Shown: positions 11,143 through 21,655 of the stretch, piece after piece
Layout of the letters: each line of letters begins with the position of its first letter
Numbering within the stretch: position 1 is the first letter of the stretch
Assembly: GCA_949358305.1 (NCBI GenBank)
Contig: OX442314.1
Coordinates: 39,591,081 to 39,655,080 of the forward strand
Source of the DNA: Strigamia acuminata
Lineage: Eukaryota > Arthropoda > Chilopoda > Geophilomorpha > Linotaeniidae
DNA length: 64,000 nucleotides
Reading direction: 5' to 3'
Made by a program: the position numbers and the translations under genes
The notes under the pieces: model-generated
What the model saw: only the letters and a program-made list of their open reading frames with translations
Told to the model about the DNA's origin: nothing
The model's database searches: none

Positions 11143-12372
11143 CTAGTAGCACACACAAAACGCAAACAACCCCACGAGTAACACCAGCAAAGCAATCCAA
11201 ACCACCACAAAAACGTTCAAATTTTTTAAATCGTACGCTGGTTTCTTTAACCAATCATGTTTTAAGCAAACTCTAGCCGAAACCCGCTCGTCCGGATCAA
11301 TAGCCAACATGGGCAGCAAAAAATCGCAAAACTCTCGCGCACCCGCAACATCCCACCGATACTTCTTCGTCAGCATCTCAAACAGCCCAAACGGAACGTA
11401 ATAATGGCGGAGCTTACCCCTCGACGTGAAAAACTCCCTCGAATACCCGCTAAAGAAAGCCACCGACCTCGGCACATCTCCCAACAAACCCACGATAAGC
11501 GCCAGATGATTCTCGTTCGTCGAATAATGCCGACCACCACGCGGGTCGAACAGAAAATCCCCAGTCGCCAATTCGAACGCCAAACACGCCACGCTCCAAA
11601 CATCGGCCGCCGTTCCGTAATCCTCCATTAACACGGCTTCGGGAGCCCGATACGGCCGCGATTGAATATCTTCGGAGAAATGGTAGTCCGTCCAACACGC
11701 GTTGCCGAGATCCGCGATCGTGATCACCAAATTCGTCCCGTCTTCGTCGAAACAAACATTGTCCGGCGCGATGTCCGTGTGGATGATGTTGCACGCGTCG
11801 TGCAAGTGGACCAATCCTTCGAGAACTTGTCTCACGACGCTTTTCACGTGTTCCAGCGGGATTCCTTTGCATCTGAAGCGGCTGATCAGGTTTAGCAAGT
11901 TGGGACCTACGAGTTCGAAGACCAGGCACACGTGCGTGCCGTTTACGCCCGTGTGTTCGAATTGGTCGAGGAGTTTGACGATTTTGTTTCGGTGAGGTCC
12001 GTCGCACGTTTGGACGCAGTTGAGGAGTTCGATTTCGATCCGGGCCTTCGTCGTCGTGTGCGAGGCGCTTTTCATGATTTTCAGCGCGACGAAGCGGGCG
12101 TTGTGGCGGTCCCGGCACTGCCAGACGGTCGCGTATCGGCCCCAGCCGAGTTTGCGGACGACGATGTATCTGTTGTTGAATATGGCGCCGATATTCACGG
12201 AGTGGTAGCCGCCTATTCGGTAGTGGTTGGGATCTTCTTGGTGGTTGGGGTCTTCTTGCTGGTCGTCGTTGTCGTCGGATTGGAAAGTTTCGTTGGTGGA
12301 TTGGGTGGTTAGGTTGGATCGACTGATGGGTTTGTTTTGGAGGTTTTTCAGGCGGTTGAGTATTGAATTCAT
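11143..12372 (-). CDS. SRPK-like protein kinase with C-terminal membrane anchor
   Basis: The start is the first in-frame ATG (12,370-12,372) and gives 409 residues in one exon. After an acidic Asn/Asp-rich N-terminus (about 1-50) the SRPK-type entry HSVNIGAIFNNRY is followed by the Gly-rich loop GWGRYATV (76-83), the ATP-binding Lys in VALK (98), the catalytic loop HTDIAPDN (198-205), the SRPK-style metal loop DLGNACW (221-227) and RAPE (242-245). SR-protein kinases phosphorylate Ser in RS domains of splicing factors. Three things are odd. The catalytic-loop Lys of DIKP is Ala. The long spacer insert of classical SRPKs is missing. Residues about 386-407 form a hydrophobic helix at the extreme C-terminus, suggesting a tail anchor. 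It could be an active divergent kinase or a pseudokinase. The single exon suggests retrocopy origin. Confidence 0.85.
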   Translation of the reverse strand: MNSILNRLKNLQNKPISRSNLTTQSTNETFQSDDNDDQQEDPNHQEDPNHYRIGGYHSVNIGAIFNNRYIVVRKLGWGRYATVWQCRDRHNARFVALKIMKSASHTTTKARIEIELLNCVQTCDGPHRNKIVKLLDQFEHTGVNGTHVCLVFELVGPNLLNLISRFRCKGIPLEHVKSVVRQVLEGLVHLHDACNIIHTDIAPDNVCFDEDGTNLVITIADLGNACWTDYHFSEDIQSRPYRAPEAVLMEDYGTAADVWSVACLAFELATGDFLFDPRGGRHYSTNENHLALIVGLLGDVPRSVAFFSGYSREFFTSRGKLRHYYVPFGLFEMLTKKYRWDVAGAREFCDFLLPMLAIDPDERVSARVCLKHDWLKKPAYDLKNLNVFVVVWIALLVLLVGLFAFCVCY

Positions 12373-12534
12373 TGCGAGTGTGTTGTGGTTGAAAGACGTG
12401 TCGGTGGGCTTGTGATTGTGACCAACTGGCCACCGCCAGTCGGCACTGGCAACATCAGCAGCTCCTACGACGTATCGTCGGAGCTGCGTCCTGATTGCAG
12501 CCAATCAGGACAGAGGATTACGATAAATTGATAA

Positions 12535-13390
12535 ATATCAATAAAATTTGACATATTTTTGATGAATTTCAATCAAATTTGACATATTTTTGATGAATTC
12601 CAATCAAATTTGACATATCTTTGACGAATTCCAATCAAATTTGACATATTTTAGACGAATTCCAATCAAATTTGACATATTTTTGACGAATTCCAATTAA
12701 ATTTGACATATTTTTGACGAATTCCAATCAAATTTGACATATTTTTGACGAATTCCAATCAAATTTGACATGTTTTTGATGAATTCCAATCAAATTTGAC
12801 ATATTTTTGACGAATCCCAATCAAATTTGACATGTTTTTGACGAATTCCAATTAAATTTGACATATTTTTGACGAATTCCAATCAAATTTGACATATTTT
12901 TGACGAATTCCAATCAAATTTGACATATTTTTGACGAATTCCAATCAAATTTGACATATTTTTGACGAATTCCAATCAAATTTGACATGTTTTTGACGAA
13001 TTCCAATCAAATTTGACATATTTTTGATGAATTCCAATCAAATTGAGAATATTGTGAAAAGCAAACATTTGTTACGTTTTTGATTTTTATTGACTACACG
13101 GCAACAAAGAGCTCGTAGTTTCCCTTCGAAGAAGGGAAACTACGATCAAATTTGACATGTTTTTGACGAATTCCAATCAAATTTGACATGTTTTTGATGA
13201 ATTCCAATCAAATTTGACATATTTTTGACGAATGCCAATCAAATTTGACATATTTTTGACGAATTCCAATCAAATTTGACATATTTTTGATGAATTCCAA
13301 TCAAATTGAGAATATTGTGAAAAGCAAACATTTGTTACGTTTTTGATTTTTATTGACTACACGGCAACAAAGAGCTCGTAGTTTCCCTTC
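12535..13390. repeat. 31-bp tandem satellite between two divergent genes
   Basis: The unit is 31 bp, containing AATCAAATTTGACATATTTT followed by TGACGAATTCC, repeated more than 20 times with few changes (TATTTT/TGTTTT, GACG/GATG). A longer block with GAGAATATTGTGAAAAGCAA and ACACGGCAACAAAGAGCTCG occurs twice (about 13,025-13,125 and 13,292-13,390), so a larger unit has also been duplicated. It fills the region between the kinase start (minus) and the BTB start (plus), where their promoters should be. Confidence 0.9.
13112..13143. repeat. Perfect 14-bp-stem hairpin inside the satellite
   Basis: The arm CGTAGTTTCCCTTC is followed by GAA and then the exact complement GAAGGGAAACTACG. The second copy of this block (near 13,378) has only the first arm, so the hairpin is a feature of one repeat junction, probably made by an inversion. 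Confidence 0.8.
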
Positions 13391-13810
13391 TTTGTTTCAT
13401 TTTGTTCCGCGCAGAACAGAATCATTTCCGAATAGGAATAAGTAATATTTTTGAAGAAATTCCATGGTGGAATTTTTTCAAAAATTAGGATTAAGGACCG
13501 CTTATTTAACAAGTGCGTAGATCTATCTCAACTGTATGGGCGCAACTCGACAAGGGCTAGGTAACACACAGTGTACTCTGTCTAGCTCGGAGATAGAACA
13601 AATTGACCTTTCTATGGTCCGGACAAATGCCACTTGCCCGCACACTAAATTAACAAAATCACTTGTAATATTTTAAAGCAAAAATCGAAATACTACATCT
13701 AATTTTCTACTGCAAATTTCCCGGCTACACATGAGTACACAGCAATACACCGTTTGAACAACAAAAACGAAATATAAATATATTTTCAAATGTTTTGCTC
13801 TAGGAATAAA

Positions 13811-15523
13811 ATGACAAGTAACGATCTTTACGAGCAAATGGGCGAAAACGTAAGCAAAAGAATACGACGAAGTGTGGTGGACCAAAACGCAGAGGAGCAG
13901 AAGCACCAACGATTACTTTCGATCGTGACTCACCTACACAGTTCGAGGGAAGATGTCAAATTGGAAAACATCGTGTTTCAATGCAAAGACGGCCCCGCCT
14001 TTGCCCACAAAAGCGTGCTCATAACCGGCAGCGACTATTTCCGCGGAATGTTCAGCCACGGCACGATCGAAAACGACACAAACACGGTTTACTTTCCGGA
14101 CATCTCGTGCGAAGCAATGAACATCATCATTAAATTCATCTACGCGCAAGACACGCCGATCCAGGCCGACACGACCGACGCTTTAATACGTGAAACACTT
14201 ATCGCCGCCCACAAACTGCAACTGGACGACTTATTCGACATCTACTGGGTAGTATACTCTTCTCACATAACTCTAGACAAGCTGTTGGACGTTTGGCAGT
14301 TAGCGGAGATGTTTAGCCAAGTGGAAACCTTACAATACATCCGAACGTACGTTTTGACTCATTCGAAGCTCCTCTCCGAGTCCGAAATGCTTTCCGACAT
14401 GACGGTGCTGCTGTTGGAGAGTCTACTGACTTGTTCCGACTACCTGACGCCGCATAAGATCGGAGATTTGATCAAATTTATCTTAATATGGGGCGCGAAC
14501 ACGAAAAACATGGACGACGCGTCGTATTTAATCTCGAAATGCGATGTCGCGCAACTTCCCAATTATTTTCTCCAAGAATTAGTGTCGCCGGATCAAATCG
14601 CTGCGAAATCGCCCGCGATTTACAACATTCTGAGCAAGGAGGCCGTTTCCAGGTGGTTAAATTTAAGCGAAACTATTCAGACGGTTCAAATCCACTTTTT
14701 CGAGATCGTGAACGAGTCGTGCAAACACTCGGTGTCGCGGCTAAGCCAGGGCGGCTGGATGCCGCGCTCGAAGAACGTCGGAGTGATCGAATTGGACGAA
14801 CTGTCGAGGTGTTTTCCGGCCGTTTCCGGCTCGGGACAGATATTTCGCTTCACTTTGGAAGAGACGGACTTCGAGTTTATCGCGACTCTGGTGCCGGAAA
14901 CCAACTCGACGAGGCAGTATTGTTTCGTTTTGGACGAGTTGCCGACCACTTTGGACGACATTATACACGAAACTGCGAACCGAAACGAGATCATAATCCG
15001 AGTGTCCGACTGCTCGTTTCTGTGCTTTAATTTCACTGCCAAGCAGTGGCGCGAAATCGATTTTAAGGACCAAATCGACGACTGCAAATGCCTGTTGCTG
15101 GCGGCCGAGTGTGGCAAGTATTTCTTCGACGTCGACGAACGACACATCAAGATTGTCGACACGACGTCGGGCACTTGCGTGACAAAAGAGAAACTGCACG
15201 GCTATTGGCAAAGCATCAAGTGCAGAAGTCTGAACGTCGAGTCGCCCGACAAGTTGATTTTCTTCCAGAAGTTGCCGATTTGCTCGATATTGGTGTACGA
15301 CGTCGAGTATGATTTTTGGAGCATTGTTGTCATGCCGGATATTCGGGGCGATGTGGTCATGTATGCTTATTACGATTGCGATTGTTTGATTTTTGAGAAA
15401 ACGAAATTGTCGTACAATGTGTATTCTTTAAAGACGATGACGAAGGTCACCGAGTATGTTGTTCCGAAGAAGTTTCGTGGTTGCGTCCATATTGATCTGA
15501 GTGTTAAGACCAAGTTTAAATAA
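13811..15523 (+). CDS. BTB-BACK domain protein
   Basis: Single-exon frame of 571 codons including the stop. Residues about 48-148 form a BTB/POZ domain (ENIVFQCKDGPAFAHKSVL, then SDYFRGMF, then IIIKFIYAQDTPI), followed by a BACK-like helical region to about 260. The C-terminal 300 residues are rich in Asp, Cys and Phe and have no clear Kelch motif, though a degenerate propeller is possible. BTB-BACK proteins usually act as substrate adaptors for CUL3 ubiquitin ligases. An ATG seven codons upstream (13,790) is also in frame. I prefer 13,811 because the decayed paralog at 28,913-29,135 aligns from this ATG (GGAATAA[A/G]ATG context), and because GCTCTAG just before it looks like a splice acceptor. 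Confidence 0.85.
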   Translation: MTSNDLYEQMGENVSKRIRRSVVDQNAEEQKHQRLLSIVTHLHSSREDVKLENIVFQCKDGPAFAHKSVLITGSDYFRGMFSHGTIENDTNTVYFPDISCEAMNIIIKFIYAQDTPIQADTTDALIRETLIAAHKLQLDDLFDIYWVVYSSHITLDKLLDVWQLAEMFSQVETLQYIRTYVLTHSKLLSESEMLSDMTVLLLESLLTCSDYLTPHKIGDLIKFILIWGANTKNMDDASYLISKCDVAQLPNYFLQELVSPDQIAAKSPAIYNILSKEAVSRWLNLSETIQTVQIHFFEIVNESCKHSVSRLSQGGWMPRSKNVGVIELDELSRCFPAVSGSGQIFRFTLEETDFEFIATLVPETNSTRQYCFVLDELPTTLDDIIHETANRNEIIIRVSDCSFLCFNFTAKQWREIDFKDQIDDCKCLLLAAECGKYFFDVDERHIKIVDTTSGTCVTKEKLHGYWQSIKCRSLNVESPDKLIFFQKLPICSILVYDVEYDFWSIVVMPDIRGDVVMYAYYDCDCLIFEKTKLSYNVYSLKTMTKVTEYVVPKKFRGCVHIDLSVKTKFK

Positions 15524-16018
15524 CGAGTTTTTGTACGTTGTTGTATTTTGCCAGGGTTGTTGGATTTTTAATTTTGCGAAAATTAAGAATTAATATTGGC
15601 GATTTAAATTCAATAATTTCCATTGCAGCTGGTAGCTCGTAAAATTCATGTTTGTTTTGTGTGTAAACATGCTTTTTGGTGAATAAACAATTACACATTA
15701 CATCAATAATGGCCTTCAAAAATGTATTACAATCATGCAACAATGTCACAACAATACAACATTGCATTTCCGGTGTAGATTTTATTTATTCAAAATTCAA
15801 TGCAATTCCTGTGTTTTTGTGAGAAAAAAAAGATGTATTACTGGGATGACCACATTGTAACTAAAGCCATTCATAAACTCTCAAGGGGGGACCAAGGAAG
15901 CAATTTCGTCGAGCCGCTGTTACACATGCAAGATGCAATTTTTTTTTAGCTAAAACTGAATTTATTTCTCATAAAAAATGCACTTTTACACATGAAAATG
16001 TATTTGATGAACTTTATT
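15524..16018. other. Intergenic stretch with a polyadenylation-type end
   Basis: No gene seen. It is the 3' flank of the BTB gene and the 3' flank of the gag copy on the other strand; that copy's stop at 16,026 is followed on the minus strand by an AATAAA close to 16,018. Confidence 0.5.
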
Positions 16019-17190
16019 GGTCTGTTTAGTCGAATCTATTTAATCTATTGAATCTATTTCCAACCAAATGGGACAAATTGTTGCCGGTTTCTGCTACCAG
16101 TTGCTGCGAGATCTCGTTGTAGATTCTATCGCTTGCTTCCTCATTGAGGATCGCTTCTTCTGTAGCAACACAGGCTTTTCTAAGGGAAGCCCACGTGTTT
16201 TCTGCGTTTAATGCATTACATGCCATGTTCCTTGCCGCCGGTCGTAAGATTGACAACACCTTTCGGAGTTGCTGGCCCTCGTGAACCGGGATTGCAAACT
16301 GTGCATACAGCTTTTCGAGCTTCATCACCACCTGGGTGGCAGACTCGTGCGACGCCTGTTTAATCTGGTCAATTTCGTCCAGCAACAACGTGTCGCTAGG
16401 CCTGAATCTGAGAATAAACTCGACTTCAAACTCTTTCCAAGTGGTTTTAGTGGCTGACGAGAACCAGGTTCTCGCCTCGCCTTTAAAAAATCTGAACAAG
16501 TGTTCTTTGAGTACTTGGTCCATAAAAGGTTCTGCAAATGCCAGAGCTCCTTTTAGATCCATTAAGAAAGCGTTAGCTTCCATTTTGTCACCATGAAATG
16601 GTTCTAAACAGATAGCATTCACGCGATTGCTGATCTCGCCAGTGTCTGTGTGTGCTGCAGTTAATTCTGCACGGGTCGTAGTTAATTGTTGCATCGCAAC
16701 ATCTGCTTTGTCCTGCGTCTCCACAATACTGTTGGCCACTTCCAAAAGAGCCGCTTCCCAAATTGCGTAGGTAGTGATGTCTTCAATTTTTAAATTAAAA
16801 ACACGACACGTGGTTTCGAGCATCGCTTGATCCAATGACCTTTGTTTGTTGAGAGGCATATTGTTCGATTCGTCGTGTGAAGAATCGAGAGATGAACCGT
16901 CGGAATCAATCGTGTTTGATTCGATTGTCTGTGCCGAAAGACTACTTGCTGGTGAATTCCACGTGGTCTTGACTGAATGTGCCAAAACGCAGGACCGCAG
17001 CAAACAAAATGGACAAGGTGGATTAACTCAGAACCAATAAGAGAAGAGTAGTTTGTGCTAATGTAGCCACTCTGGAGAGAGGGATTAGTGATGTCATTCC
17101 TTCCCCTTGTCTCCCATTGGTAGTAAATTGAAATTTATTCACAGAATTAATTTCCCAGAATTCCCAAGAGTTTTGAAATTTTCGAGCTCA
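16018..17190 (-). mobile_element. Gag-only retroelement, family X copy B
   Basis: Copy B lies on the minus strand: a leader with GTGATGTCATTCC-type text (plus strand, about 17,085-17,125), a gag frame, and a 3' end with a polyadenylation signal. The upstream text around 17,125-17,190 matches the sequence upstream of copy A's leader. It stands head to head with copy C, whose leader begins at about 17,195 on the plus strand. Confidence 0.65.
16026..16859 (-). CDS. Retrotransposon Gag protein (copy B), intact 277 residues
   Basis: The first ATG (MPLNKQRSLDQAMLETTC) corresponds to the start of copy A; the frame is open a further 48 codons upstream. Residues about 90-200 form a Retrotrans_gag domain: FHGDKMEANAFLMDLK, then FRFFKGEARTWFSS, then WKEFEVEFILRFRPSD. 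Compared with copy A it lacks the central MELLAQQK and Pro/Thr linker region but is longer at the C-terminus, ending FNRLNRFD. There is no zinc knuckle. Two independently rearranged copies both keep an open gag domain, which may mean gag is under selection as a shared supply for non-autonomous copies. Confidence 0.65.
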   Translation of the reverse strand: MPLNKQRSLDQAMLETTCRVFNLKIEDITTYAIWEAALLEVANSIVETQDKADVAMQQLTTTRAELTAAHTDTGEISNRVNAICLEPFHGDKMEANAFLMDLKGALAFAEPFMDQVLKEHLFRFFKGEARTWFSSATKTTWKEFEVEFILRFRPSDTLLLDEIDQIKQASHESATQVVMKLEKLYAQFAIPVHEGQQLRKVLSILRPAARNMACNALNAENTWASLRKACVATEEAILNEEASDRIYNEISQQLVAETGNNLSHLVGNRFNRLNRFD

Positions 17191-17194
17191 AATC

Positions 17195-17593
17195 ACATTA
17201 CCAATGGGAGACCTGGGGGGGGGGGAGGTGACATCACTAGTCCCTCTCCCATGAGTGGCTACACCATGCATAATCTAATGGATTTTAGTTGGGTGTTAAT
17301 TAATCTCCTTTGTCCGTTTTTGCAAACTGCGGTCCAGTGACTACCAGTTACAATACAAGTACAAGGAAGTACTAGAGACACGTGGGATTTTTTCCAGCAA
17401 GTAAATATCAATATTTTATTAATTTTGAAGAAGTTACAGAGTCAAACTCTACAGACTTGAACGAATACACCTAACTTTTGATCTTACGATTGACACTAAT
17501 TGTTTAAATAAACAATAATATGTCACCGAGAAACGTTAAAACAAAGGCATTAGAGCACACCATGCTCGAAGCCACGTGCACTGCACTTAAAAT
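17195..17593 (+). mobile_element. Family X copy C, 5' part (interrupted)
   Basis: Leader (GGTGACATCACTAGTCCCTC near 17,229) and the start of a gag frame at ATG 17,520 (MSPRNVKTKALEHTMLEATC). The frame is cut at 17,593 by an LTR retrotransposon and resumes at 24,874. The join matches copy D, so this is one element split by a later insertion. Confidence 0.8.
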
Positions 17594-18216
17594 TGTGAGT
17601 GTTTGGACGGACGCCACGTGGTCGGGGGAGAGCCACGGGACGCTGGACACAACACACACGATAAAATACACTTCCGAAATACACAAGAGACACAAGTTTA
17701 GTTTAAGGTAAGCTTTATTATGTCTAGGGGTATGATGTGGTGTCTCTACAGTGCATTTCCCAATGCGATGGCTGAGAAACAGCCATCCCTAACAAGACCG
17801 CGTGGCACGGCGGCCATTGGCCGAATGACACGCGTGGTCTGAATACTGTTCGGCCGCGTCGTCGCTACGTTCACGGAGAACGTAGGACAGGCGCGGGGAA
17901 CACGGACTATCAAGTCCCGGTGGGCGACAGAGTCGCCAAACCAATCGGATTCGTCATATTCGCCAGTGTGGAAGAGCGATCGTAGAAGCGACCGTTCGCC
18001 ACGCTGGTTGCAAGAGAACTCTCTAGGCCTTCTGCGGGGCCGACCACTTCCGGAAGGGCACTTCCGGTTCCCAATTGGCGGAGCCAACGACCATCAGCTC
18101 CACCTGGCGCGGGGGACCGCGTCAGGTGCGCGCGAGAAACACACGAGGTGCGCGAGAGCCGTGGAAGCGCCGTGTGTTGCAGGTAAGTGAACGGACTGAT
18201 CGGGCAGCCGGTCACA
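17594..18216 (-). repeat. 3' LTR of element L
   Basis: 623 bp, TGTGA...TCACA. GC-rich compared with its flanks. Adjacent on the inner side is the polypurine run at 18,217-18,235. Confidence 0.9.
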
Positions 18217-19988
18217 TCTCCCCCCCCTAAAAAGGTAAGTACTGAGAGGGGTACCTCAACACAATCACGAAAGTGGTTGTTTGAAATTTAATTTCTAATT
18301 ATAAACTAATCATTACTTTTCTTTTTTACAGATAAACAGATGACCTTAATGCGGATGAGCTGATACAGCTAGAGCGCGGATCACCAGTGGGTAACAATGG
18401 GAAATAACACCGATAAAAACAACGCACACTTACCCCCAGGATGAAGAGAAAAACTACAATTTGATACTATGAAAAATTAATTTGTAAAACACTTGTAATA
18501 AATTTGTAACATGAATAAAACACTTTGAAATTTAAATCTGACAACTTGTAATTATTTAAGCAATTTTAACATTAAATGGTAAGTAAAAACACTTTTAAAT
18601 ACTTAGATTCGAATAAAAGTTAGGACTATTACTATTAAAATACTATTGTGACAGAAAAAACATTTAAAAAATGTAAAAAACAATCAGTTTTGGCACTATA
18701 AAGGCAATAACAAAGCCTGGCCGCATCTTGAAACGATTCTATGGTTGAAGACGATGGACGAACTGTCGTGTTGGTAACTCGTCGTCGTCCTCGCGTTCCT
18801 CTTTCTTTTCCACGGGTGGCAATTTCGAGTCTTGGCCGGTTAGACAGCACAGATCCTTGGTCGGTGTCGCGACGGCGACTTTGGCTGCGTCTGTACTGTT
18901 GACGAAAGCTGGAACTGTGTCGAGATACTGCTGGAACTCCCGTCGGTCGTTCGTCGAAAATCGGCGACATTGCGACGGTTGGGGGCTGTTGTCAACTTGG
19001 CGCTTATAAAGCGGTTGCAGAGCAGCCGGACATATAACAACTTCATTCGAAACTCTAGTTTTGGCCGAAGTCATTATCAGTGGTGGCGAAGTATCTAGTC
19101 GTTTCAGCCACGGCCCCACTCGAACTTTGGGGAATTATCCGCCGGTGTTGAGCGTGTAGCGGCCGCGACGGCTTTTGCATTTGATGCAGTTGCTGTCGTT
19201 TGTGTGCAGCCACTCTTTCTGATCCGCATTGGCTACGGAGTTAATTTCTCTCTGCGGCCAAGTTGGATCTTAATTTTTCACCTTTAATCCGCATATCCGA
19301 GAGGTTTTGTGAGATTTGATCTCGTTGTCTCTTTGGTTTTGCAGTCGGTGGCTTGGCGTTCGCATTTGATGCGTTTGCTGCCGTTCCGCGTCGTTCTGCG
19401 CGTGATCGCACGTGCATCTCATCTATGGAACGATTGTGCTCTGGGATCGGGAGACCGGGGGCAGTCATAAATTGGGCGAACCATGGTTTTAACGGCGCGT
19501 GCCGCTCCATGAATCCGTCTCCTAGGCAGTTTTGACATGGAGTGTACGACTGATTGGGCAAGACGAAGATTCGACAAGCAACTTGTGTTCGATTGAAAGA
19601 ATTTTCCACTCTAACGTTGTTTTAAATCAACAAACTTTGAAGCAAAAACGAGTGAATACGACAAGTGCAAGTTGGAAAAGAAACAATTCGGGTTTGTACG
19701 ATGGATGAATGATCCAAACTGTCGCTTCGTTCTTGCAAGAATGAACAATTGTTGCAATCGCACTGGTTAAATACTGTTGAAAATGTTTCAAGTTTTCTCA
19801 GAAATCAGAGGTGTCTTTGAATTCAGAGTTTGGTTTTGGAATTTCCAAAGGTTTCACTGGTATTGGCAACATGGTTGCGGTACCAGCGTCCGTAGGTCGC
19901 ACTGGAGGTGGCAACATTGTTGCTGTTCCGGTGTTTTTCAGGTCGGTCCTCAAAGGACTTCTTCTTGTTCCCCATTTGGAATGGGCTA

Positions 19989-20500
19989 TCAAGCCATCTC
20001 TTCAGAGGAAATGAATCTTTTAAGTGTTACAAGGGTATAACCGTTTGTATTGGTCACTTTAGTGATTATGCATGGATTTTTGAAATGGTCTTCGAGAGAC
20101 GAAGCTAATGGTATAGCTATTTCTCTCAAGGGATGGATTTTTAGTAAAACTAAATTTCCAATTTCAATTTCAGATTTTTTTAGCTTATGGTCTGAAATTG
20201 TCAAATCACAGCTAAACATTCCATACTAGCGTTCTGGTAATAAAAACAAACTGGTTTTACAACAAAACACCTTGGTCTGTCACTCGCAAAAAGGACAGCT
20301 CCGAGCCCGTCGCCACTTTGCATTTGTAAGGATGACAAAGTTGCGAGCGAAATCCGGCGCAGGCAGCGTCATTCCTTCTGCGAGTTGGTTCTCAAATTCC
20401 CGAATGCAATTTTGCATTCTTCTGACCACTGCCATTTTAACATACTTCTCAAATCGAAAAAACTGTTTTTTGAGTGGTACTCAGTTTTGATCACAAATGT
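19989..20500 (-). pseudogene. RT/RNase H and integrase C-terminal remnants (copy D)
   Basis: From about 20,500 down to 20,230 the minus strand gives LKWQWSEECKIAFGNLRTN, then in another frame PDFARNFVILTNA, then a GAVLFASD-like piece and MECLAVI. These are, in order, the RT thumb/connection and the start of RNase H as in gypsy elements. At 20,219-19,989 follows IGNLVLLKIHPLREI and FKNPCIITKVTNTNGYTLV, the pattern of the gypsy integrase C-terminal module. The join between them marks a large internal deletion. Confidence 0.65.
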
Positions 20501-20505
20501 GGCCT

Positions 20506-21190
20506 TTATTGCATTGGCAGTTTTTCACCTCGTGAGGGTATTCCCTTTGAAAAGTGTCCGCCACCGCAGTTCCAACAAACACCAGTTCTTGGTTTCGTCG
20601 GTTTGGCAGCTTTTGGTATTGTTACTAATTGCTGAGATTTTTTATTATTGGTCGTCGAGCTAGGAGTAACAGATTTTGTTTTTCGTGTCTTGATGACCGC
20701 TGTATTACCGGTTGGTGGTCCAATTGCATCATTTGATGCTGTGGCGATCACTACCGGTGGAATTGGAATTGTGGCTTGGGCCAGTAACATAATCTGACCT
20801 GCAGCAACAATGCCTTCTACGACAGTTTTTTGTTGGGCCAACAGGTCCATCAATCTCTTGTTAGTCAGCTGCACAGTTTCCATTTCCAACTTTTGTTGGG
20901 CTAACAGCTCCATCAAAGCAGCAATTTTCATTTTTGAAGACTGTTCAGAAATGGCTGGTTGATCAAAACGATTGTTTAGATCGATTTTTGCAGCTTGGTA
21001 ACTTGAAAGTTGGAAACAGACACTATTTGCTCTGTCTTCTAACCGTGCAAGGCGGTTTGTCACTTTTAAAAGTGCTTTTCCCCCATCGCGTAGGCGTTTT
21101 TAATCGCGTGATCAAGATTTTAAGTGCAGCGCACGTGGCTTCAAGCATGGCTTGCTGTACTTTATTTGTTCCATCTTTCGGTGGTGACAT
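20506..21190 (-). pseudogene. Gag with CCHC zinc knuckle (copy D)
   Basis: The start MSPPKDGTNKVQQAMLEATC matches copy C's start. After one frameshift near 21,065 a 185-codon stretch carries a coiled-coil-like part with two MELLAQQK/MDLLAQQK motifs, a Pro/Thr/Lys-rich linker and CWNCGGGHFSKGI. The last is a CCHC knuckle in which the final Cys position is no longer readable. Nucleocapsid knuckles bind element RNA. The frameshift makes it non-functional. Confidence 0.7.
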
Positions 21191-21540
21191 ATTTGTTGTT
21201 TATTTAAACAATCAGTGCCAGTCGTAAGATCAAAAAGGATGGTGTATTTGTTCAAGTCTGTAGAATTTGGACTCTGTAACTCGTTCAATAAATGACAAAA
21301 TAAAATATTTACTTGCTGGAAAATACCAAATGTCTCTAGCACTTCTTTGTAACTGGTAATCACTGGAAATGTCAAAAACAGGACCACAGTTTGCAAAAAC
21401 GGACAAAGGAGATTAATCAACACCCAACTAGAATCCATTAGATTGTGCTTGGTGTAGGCACTCATGGGAGAGGGATTAGTGATGTCACTTCCCCCCCCAT
21501 GTCTCCCATTGTAATGTGATTTGAATTAATTTTTTGGAAA

Positions 21541-21624
21541 TCAATTCCCAGATTTCCCAGATTGTCGGAATCTTTTGAAAATCAAACTTTTCCCCGAAAA
21601 ATCTGTGAATACCACATGTTTTTC

Positions 21625-21655
<31 letters not shown>

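Larger units (their letters stand above)
18590..21540 (-). mobile_element. Degenerate Ty3/gypsy element, family X copy D
   Basis: This is the only family X copy with pol traces. Minus-strand order: leader (about 21,440-21,520), gag with a CCHC knuckle (start ATG 21,190; frameshift near 21,065), an RT/RNase H junction remnant (about 20,230-20,500) and an integrase C-terminal remnant (19,989-20,219). Low-complexity open pieces follow (19,241-19,609 and 18,739-19,119), and the 3' end aligns with copy A. The order gag, RT, RNase H, integrase fits Ty3/gypsy. Large internal parts of RT and integrase are missing. It lies inside element L in the same orientation. Confidence 0.7.

Noticed and set aside
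12372-12504. Extension of the kinase frame to 12,504
   Set aside because: The frame is open but starts with TTG; no ATG lies upstream of 12,372.
13790-13811. Upstream ATG as start of the BTB protein
   Set aside because: The paralog pseudogene aligns only from 13,811, and a splice-acceptor-like sequence lies between the two ATGs.
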